From an uncultured Roseburia sp. (GTDB lineage Bacteria; Bacillota; Clostridia; Lachnospirales; Lachnospiraceae), in contig CAJUNX010000005.1 in assembly GCA_910587865.1 (NCBI GenBank), positions 214-36,471 on the forward strand: a DNA stretch of 36,258 bases, written 5' to 3'. Under the pieces are notes generated by a model. The model did no database searches. It was given only the letters and a program-made list of their open reading frames with translations, and was not told the origin of the DNA. This document shows positions 33,407 to 36,258 of the stretch, piece by piece. Numbering within the stretch: position 1 is the first letter of the stretch; every line of letters starts with the position of its first letter. The position numbers and the translations under genes are program-made.

Positions 33407-34429
33407 TTAGTTATTGATGAGCTTGTCATCCTCGTTGTTCCAGCTGTAGAGCTTGCGGATATCACGTCCGACTTCCTCCGCCGGATGCTCCGCCGCGAGC
33501 TTTCTCATCGCCTTAAAGTGAACCTGCTTTCCGGCCGGTGACATGTCAAGCAGGAATTCCTTCGCAAAGGTGCCGTCCTGGATGTCGGAGAGGATCTTCT
33601 TCATCGTCTTCTTCGTCTCCTCTGTGATCAGCTTCGGTCCGGTCACGTAATCACCGTACTCGGCCGTATTTGAGATCGAATATCTCATTCCTGCAAAACC
33701 GGACTGATAGATCAGGTCAACGATCAGCTTCATCTCATGGATACACTCAAAGTAAGCATTTCTCGGATCATAGCCGGCTTCGACAAGTGTCTCAAAGCCC
33801 GCCTGCATCAGTGCGCACACACCGCCGCAGAGCACGGCCTGCTCGCCGAAGAGATCTGTCTCTGTCTCGGTGCGGAAGGTGGTCTCAAGCACACCTGCTC
33901 TCGCGCCGCCGATTCCGAGTGCGTAAGCCAGTGCAAGATCCTGTGCTTTGCCGGTCGCATCCTGCTCCACGGCGATCAGACACGGAACACCCTTGCCCTC
34001 CTGATACTCGGAACGAACCGTATGGCCCGGTCCCTTCGGAGCGATCATCGTCACATCGACATTTGCCGGCGGCACGATGCACCCGAAATGGATGTTAAAG
34101 CCATGTGCAAACATCAGCATATTGCCTTCCTCAAGGTTCGGCTCGATGTCATTCTTATACAGATCCGCCTGCTTCTCGTCATTGATCAGGATCATAATGA
34201 TATCCGCGCGCTTTGCCGCCTCCGCCGCGGTAAATACCTCAAACCCCTGCTTCTCGGCTTTTGCCCAGGAGCGGCTGCCCTCGTAGAGACCGATGATCAC
34301 ATTGCATCCGGACTCTTTTAAGTTCAGCGCATGTGCATGTCCCTGGCTGCCATAGCCGATGATCGCAATCGTCTTTCCCTCTAACAGGGACAGATTACAG
34401 TCTTCCTGATAAAATATTTTTGCTGACAT
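33407..34429 (-). CDS. ilvC: Ketol-acid reductoisomerase
   Basis: Catalyses the second common step of valine and isoleucine synthesis, an Mg-dependent isomerisation and NAD(P)H reduction. The 340-residue class I enzyme shows the Rossmann motif GYGSQGHA (25-32) and the family segment APKGPGHTVR. The metal-binding region has ETETDLFGEQAVLCGG, and the C-terminal knot has YFECIHEMKLIVDLIYQSG. GGAGG lies before ATG 34429. It follows ilvN by 399 bp, a gap filled with degenerate tandem repeats, and ends at a strong terminator. It probably shares the ilvN promoter unless one lies unseen in the repeats. Confidence 0.98.
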   Translation of the reverse strand: MSAKIFYQEDCNLSLLEGKTIAIIGYGSQGHAHALNLKESGCNVIIGLYEGSRSWAKAEKQGFEVFTAAEAAKRADIIMILINDEKQADLYKNDIEPNLEEGNMLMFAHGFNIHFGCIVPPANVDVTMIAPKGPGHTVRSEYQEGKGVPCLIAVEQDATGKAQDLALAYALGIGGARAGVLETTFRTETETDLFGEQAVLCGGVCALMQAGFETLVEAGYDPRNAYFECIHEMKLIVDLIYQSGFAGMRYSISNTAEYGDYVTGPKLITEETKKTMKKILSDIQDGTFAKEFLLDMSPAGKQVHFKAMRKLAAEHPAEEVGRDIRKLYSWNNEDDKLINN

Positions 34430-34509
34430 ACTATCTTCCTCCAATTCTTTATACACTCAGGGTCGCCCCTGTTGCACACCTGTTCTCACACAGCGGAATT
34501 TTATTTGCG

Positions 34510-34800
34510 GCCGCGTTTTTCTGCCGCAATGCCATGGCCATCTGACCTGGTCTGCCGCGTTTTTCTCCGCGATGCCATGCTCTTCCCGCCTGGCCACATT
34601 TTTCTGCTCGATGCCATGGCCATCTGACCTGGCCGGATACGCTTTTCTCCGCGGTGCCACGCTCTTCCAGCGCCAGCCAGACGCGCTTTTCTCTGCGGTG
34701 CTCCCCCGCTCTTTTGGCCTGGTCTGCCGCGCTTTTCTCCGCAATGCCCCACCTTCTGCGCTCTGCCCTTCCTGCCTGGCCGGACGTTTTCCCGCCGCGA
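34510..34800. repeat. Degenerate tandem repeats of about 43 bp between ilvN and ilvC
   Basis: Six to seven diverged units of 42-44 bp (the last longer), each with a core like CGCGTTTTTCTCCGCGATGC, then a CATGGCCATCTGACC or CGCTCTTCC-type stretch, then CTGG. Units 1 and 3 share GCCATGGCCATCTGACCTGG; units 2 and 4 share GCTCTTCC. All minus-strand frames are open in part but the amino acids have no family look. The array fills the ilvN-ilvC spacer and would be in the mRNA between them. Confidence 0.75.
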
Positions 34801-34828
34801 TATCCGGTTTCGCTTCTCTTATCGCTGC

Positions 34829-35371
34829 TCAGTCTTCCCGGCGCGGCTTTAAATCGCACAGATGACCGTTTTCATCGATCATCTTCACATCCGAGGTTCC
34901 CCTCGAAAGACCGGTAATCCCTGTACGCGCGAGCTCTAAAATCTCATATCCGGTCAAAAGATCCAGAAAAGCGTCCAGTTTGTCCTGCTGACCGGTCAGC
35001 TCAATCACCATGGAATCATGCGTCACATCCACAATCTTTCCGTGAAAGATCTCCGTCACATTGATAATCGGCTGGCGCTGTGTATCCTTCGCGCGAATCT
35101 TGACCATGATAAGCTCCCTGGTCACAGACAGACCCGTCTCCAGCTTCTTGATATCCAGTACGTCACAGAGCTTCGCCAGCTGCTTTTCGATCTGCTCCAG
35201 AATCTGCTCGTCACCGCTCACGACAATCGTAATCCTCGTATAGCGCGGATCCGCCGTCACACCGGAAGAAAAGCTGTCGATATTGTAGCCCCTCCGGCTG
35301 AACAGGCCCGATATATGGCTGGTCACACCCGGATTATTCTCCACCAGCAGTGATAACACCTGTCTTCTCAT
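34829..35371 (-). CDS. ilvN: Acetolactate synthase small (regulatory) subunit
   Basis: A 180-residue regulatory subunit giving valine feedback control of acetolactate synthase. The N-terminal ACT domain reads LLVENNPGVTSHISGLFSRR then GYNIDSFSSGVT. The C-terminal ALS_ss domain includes TRELIMVKIRAK, IFHGKIVDVT and GYEILELARTGITGLSRG. AAGGAAGG precedes the ATG. The catalytic subunit gene (ilvB) is not on either side within the window, so the small subunit is separated from it here and lies with ilvC. A strong promoter sits 40 bp upstream with no leader long enough for a T-box or peptide attenuator. Confidence 0.97.
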   Translation of the reverse strand: MRRQVLSLLVENNPGVTSHISGLFSRRGYNIDSFSSGVTADPRYTRITIVVSGDEQILEQIEKQLAKLCDVLDIKKLETGLSVTRELIMVKIRAKDTQRQPIINVTEIFHGKIVDVTHDSMVIELTGQQDKLDAFLDLLTGYEILELARTGITGLSRGTSDVKMIDENGHLCDLKPRRED

Positions 35372-35406
35372 AAAAGAAAACCTTCCTTAATCGTTATTTA
35401 CCATTG

Positions 35407-35435
35407 ATCATAGCAATGTCATATTTCTTTGTCAA
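35407..35435 (-). promoter_or_regulatory. Promoter of ilvN-ilvC
   Basis: On the minus strand perfect TTGACA (35430-35435), a 17-bp spacer and TATGAT (35407-35412). The ilvN start codon is 36 bp downstream of the -10. Confidence 0.88.
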
Positions 35436-35495
35436 TATCTGAACCCAAAAAGGCCATATCCATTGGGAATACCAGAAATAACCACACGTTTTCCG

Positions 35496-35906
35496 CTATT
35501 CTGACAAAAATCTGCCGTCCGCATCCGTCCGGATGCCTCCTGTCAGGATCATAATCCCTTCCACAAATCCCCAGATGCCGGAAATCGTCGCGCCGAATCC
35601 GCATGTCGCAATCGTAAGCACAAGCTGAATCACTGCCTTGCCGGTATAGCCCAGATAAAAGTTATGCACGCCAAATGCACCGAGAAAAATCCCGAGCAGT
35701 CCGGCCGCAACTTTGGATTTACCGCTCTGCATGCCGTAGAGCGTCTGAGTCGCGACTCCGCAGTTCATGCAGTACTGCGCGCCCTGCATCACCGGCTGTC
35801 CGCAGTTCGGGCAGTACTGATTGCCGATCCCTTTCTGCACGCCGCATCTGGTGCAGACAATCGCCTGATCCGTCATATATTCCTGTCCGCAATTTTTACA
35901 AAACAT
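35496..35906 (-). CDS. Zinc-ribbon TM2-domain membrane protein
   Basis: About 136 residues. The first 50 carry six CxxC knuckles in series (CKNCG, CTRCG, CPNCG, CMNCG among them), forming two zinc ribbons. Residues 65-130 are a TM2 domain of two helices with the conserved GxFGxHNFYLG pattern (LGAFGVHNFYLGYTGKAVIQ). ATG 35906 has GAGG six bases upstream; ATG 35918 is also possible. Small proteins of this kind sit in the membrane with the zinc ribbons outside or inside; their job is not known. It is monocistronic here, upstream of ilvN on the same strand. Confidence 0.88.
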   Translation of the reverse strand: MFCKNCGQEYMTDQAIVCTRCGVQKGIGNQYCPNCGQPVMQGAQYCMNCGVATQTLYGMQSGKSKVAAGLLGIFLGAFGVHNFYLGYTGKAVIQLVLTIATCGFGATISGIWGFVEGIMILTGGIRTDADGRFLSE

Positions 35907-36030
35907 ATCCGTCCTCATTTCCGCAGCTTTCGGCTGCTATTCCTTCTTCCCGACAGCACTCAGCCGGCGGCTTTTTTCCTTCCAGCGGCCGCACCGCCGT
36001 TCACTTCCGGCGCACATGCAGTTTCCGGCC

Positions 36031-36258
36031 GCCGACGGCTTCCGGCACGGCTTCGCCCTTCTTTTATGTCAGGCGCGCCGCGACAATCCGGATGATCCAC
36101 GCCGACGGCTTCCGGCACGGCTTCGCCCTTCTTTTATGTCAGGCGCGCCGCGACAATCCGGATGATCCACGCCGACGGCTTCCGGCACGGCTTCGCCCTT
36201 CTTTTCCGGCGCACATGCAGTTTCCGGCCGCCGACGGCTTCCGGCACGGCTTCGCCCT
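36031..36258. repeat. 70-bp tandem repeats at the window edge
   Basis: The unit beginning GCCGACGGCTTCCGGCACGG recurs at 36031, 36101, 36171 and 36230. The first two intervals are 70 bp and identical (including TTTTATGTCAGGCGCGCC and CGACAATCCGGATGATCCA). The last is 59 bp and carries CCGGCGCACATGCAGTTTCC, which also precedes the first unit at 36007. No ORF of note. The array runs off the window, so its full length is unknown. Confidence 0.92.

Noticed and set aside
34510..36258. CRISPR array
   Set aside because: The repeats at 34510-34800 are degenerate without spacers, and those at 36031-36258 are contiguous 70-bp tandem units; no cas genes are present.

Overview
The window looks like the chromosome of a gut-type Lachnospiraceae (clostridial cluster XIVa). 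The protein families fit this: YesM/YesN-type two-component regulators, CUT1 sugar transport without its own ATPase, PPi-type phosphofructokinase, a T-box leucyl-tRNA synthetase, and a B12-riboswitch DUF4430/ECF pair. Most of the DNA is moderately GC-rich with strong AGGAGG-type ribosome sites. Two stretches (about 3.2-6.45 kb and 30.6-31.6 kb) are clearly more AT-rich and read as acquired DNA. The taxon is inferred from gene content only.

Layout. (1) 46-3217, minus: leuS with a complete T-box leader. The specifier is probably CUC, the T-box bulge is UGGU, and the attenuator is clear. A 188-bp structured repeat lies between the attenuator and leuS. (2) About 3.2-9.2 kb: a mosaic segment with an AT-rich XRE regulator/ABC exporter pair, a possible small peptide gene, a sensor kinase fused by deletion to an AraC domain, and scraps of a metal P-type ATPase, a DUF4143 ATPase and an unidentified gene. 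A second, inverted copy of the structured repeat closes the segment at 9011-9195. (3) 9207-10840: an ECF sigma factor and its zf-HC2 anti-sigma partner behind an ECF-like promoter. (4) About 10.9-26.7 kb: a glycan-use locus. A minus operon (solute-binding lipoprotein, two permeases, large GH106-like glycosidase, HTH-only AraC protein) runs away from a divergent histidine kinase/response regulator pair. A convergent minus operon carries two carbohydrate esterases, a second large glycosidase and an alpha/beta hydrolase broken by in-frame stops. (5) 26.9-28.8 kb: a Na+/phosphate cotransporter with Pho-box-like repeats upstream. (6) 28.8-30.4 kb: cobalamin riboswitch, DUF4430 lipoprotein and ECF S component, which together suggest corrinoid uptake. 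(7) 30.6-31.6 kb: an AT-rich DUF5301 lipoprotein. (8) 31.8-36.26 kb: PPi-type phosphofructokinase with its 3' end tandemly duplicated, ilvN-ilvC with a degenerate minisatellite between them, a zinc-ribbon/TM2 protein, and 70-bp tandem repeats at the window edge.

How the parts work together. The glycan locus would sense an extracellular oligosaccharide with the two-component pair, import it by the CUT1 system (ATPase supplied in trans), and remove acyl groups and sugars with the esterases and glycosidases. The most unusual signals are not proteins. One is the roughly 185-bp intergenic element, present as two inverted copies that differ by compensatory stem changes. Another is a second stem-loop repeat family (11047-11163, 18293-18343). 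Several genes carry clear deletion or nonsense scars.
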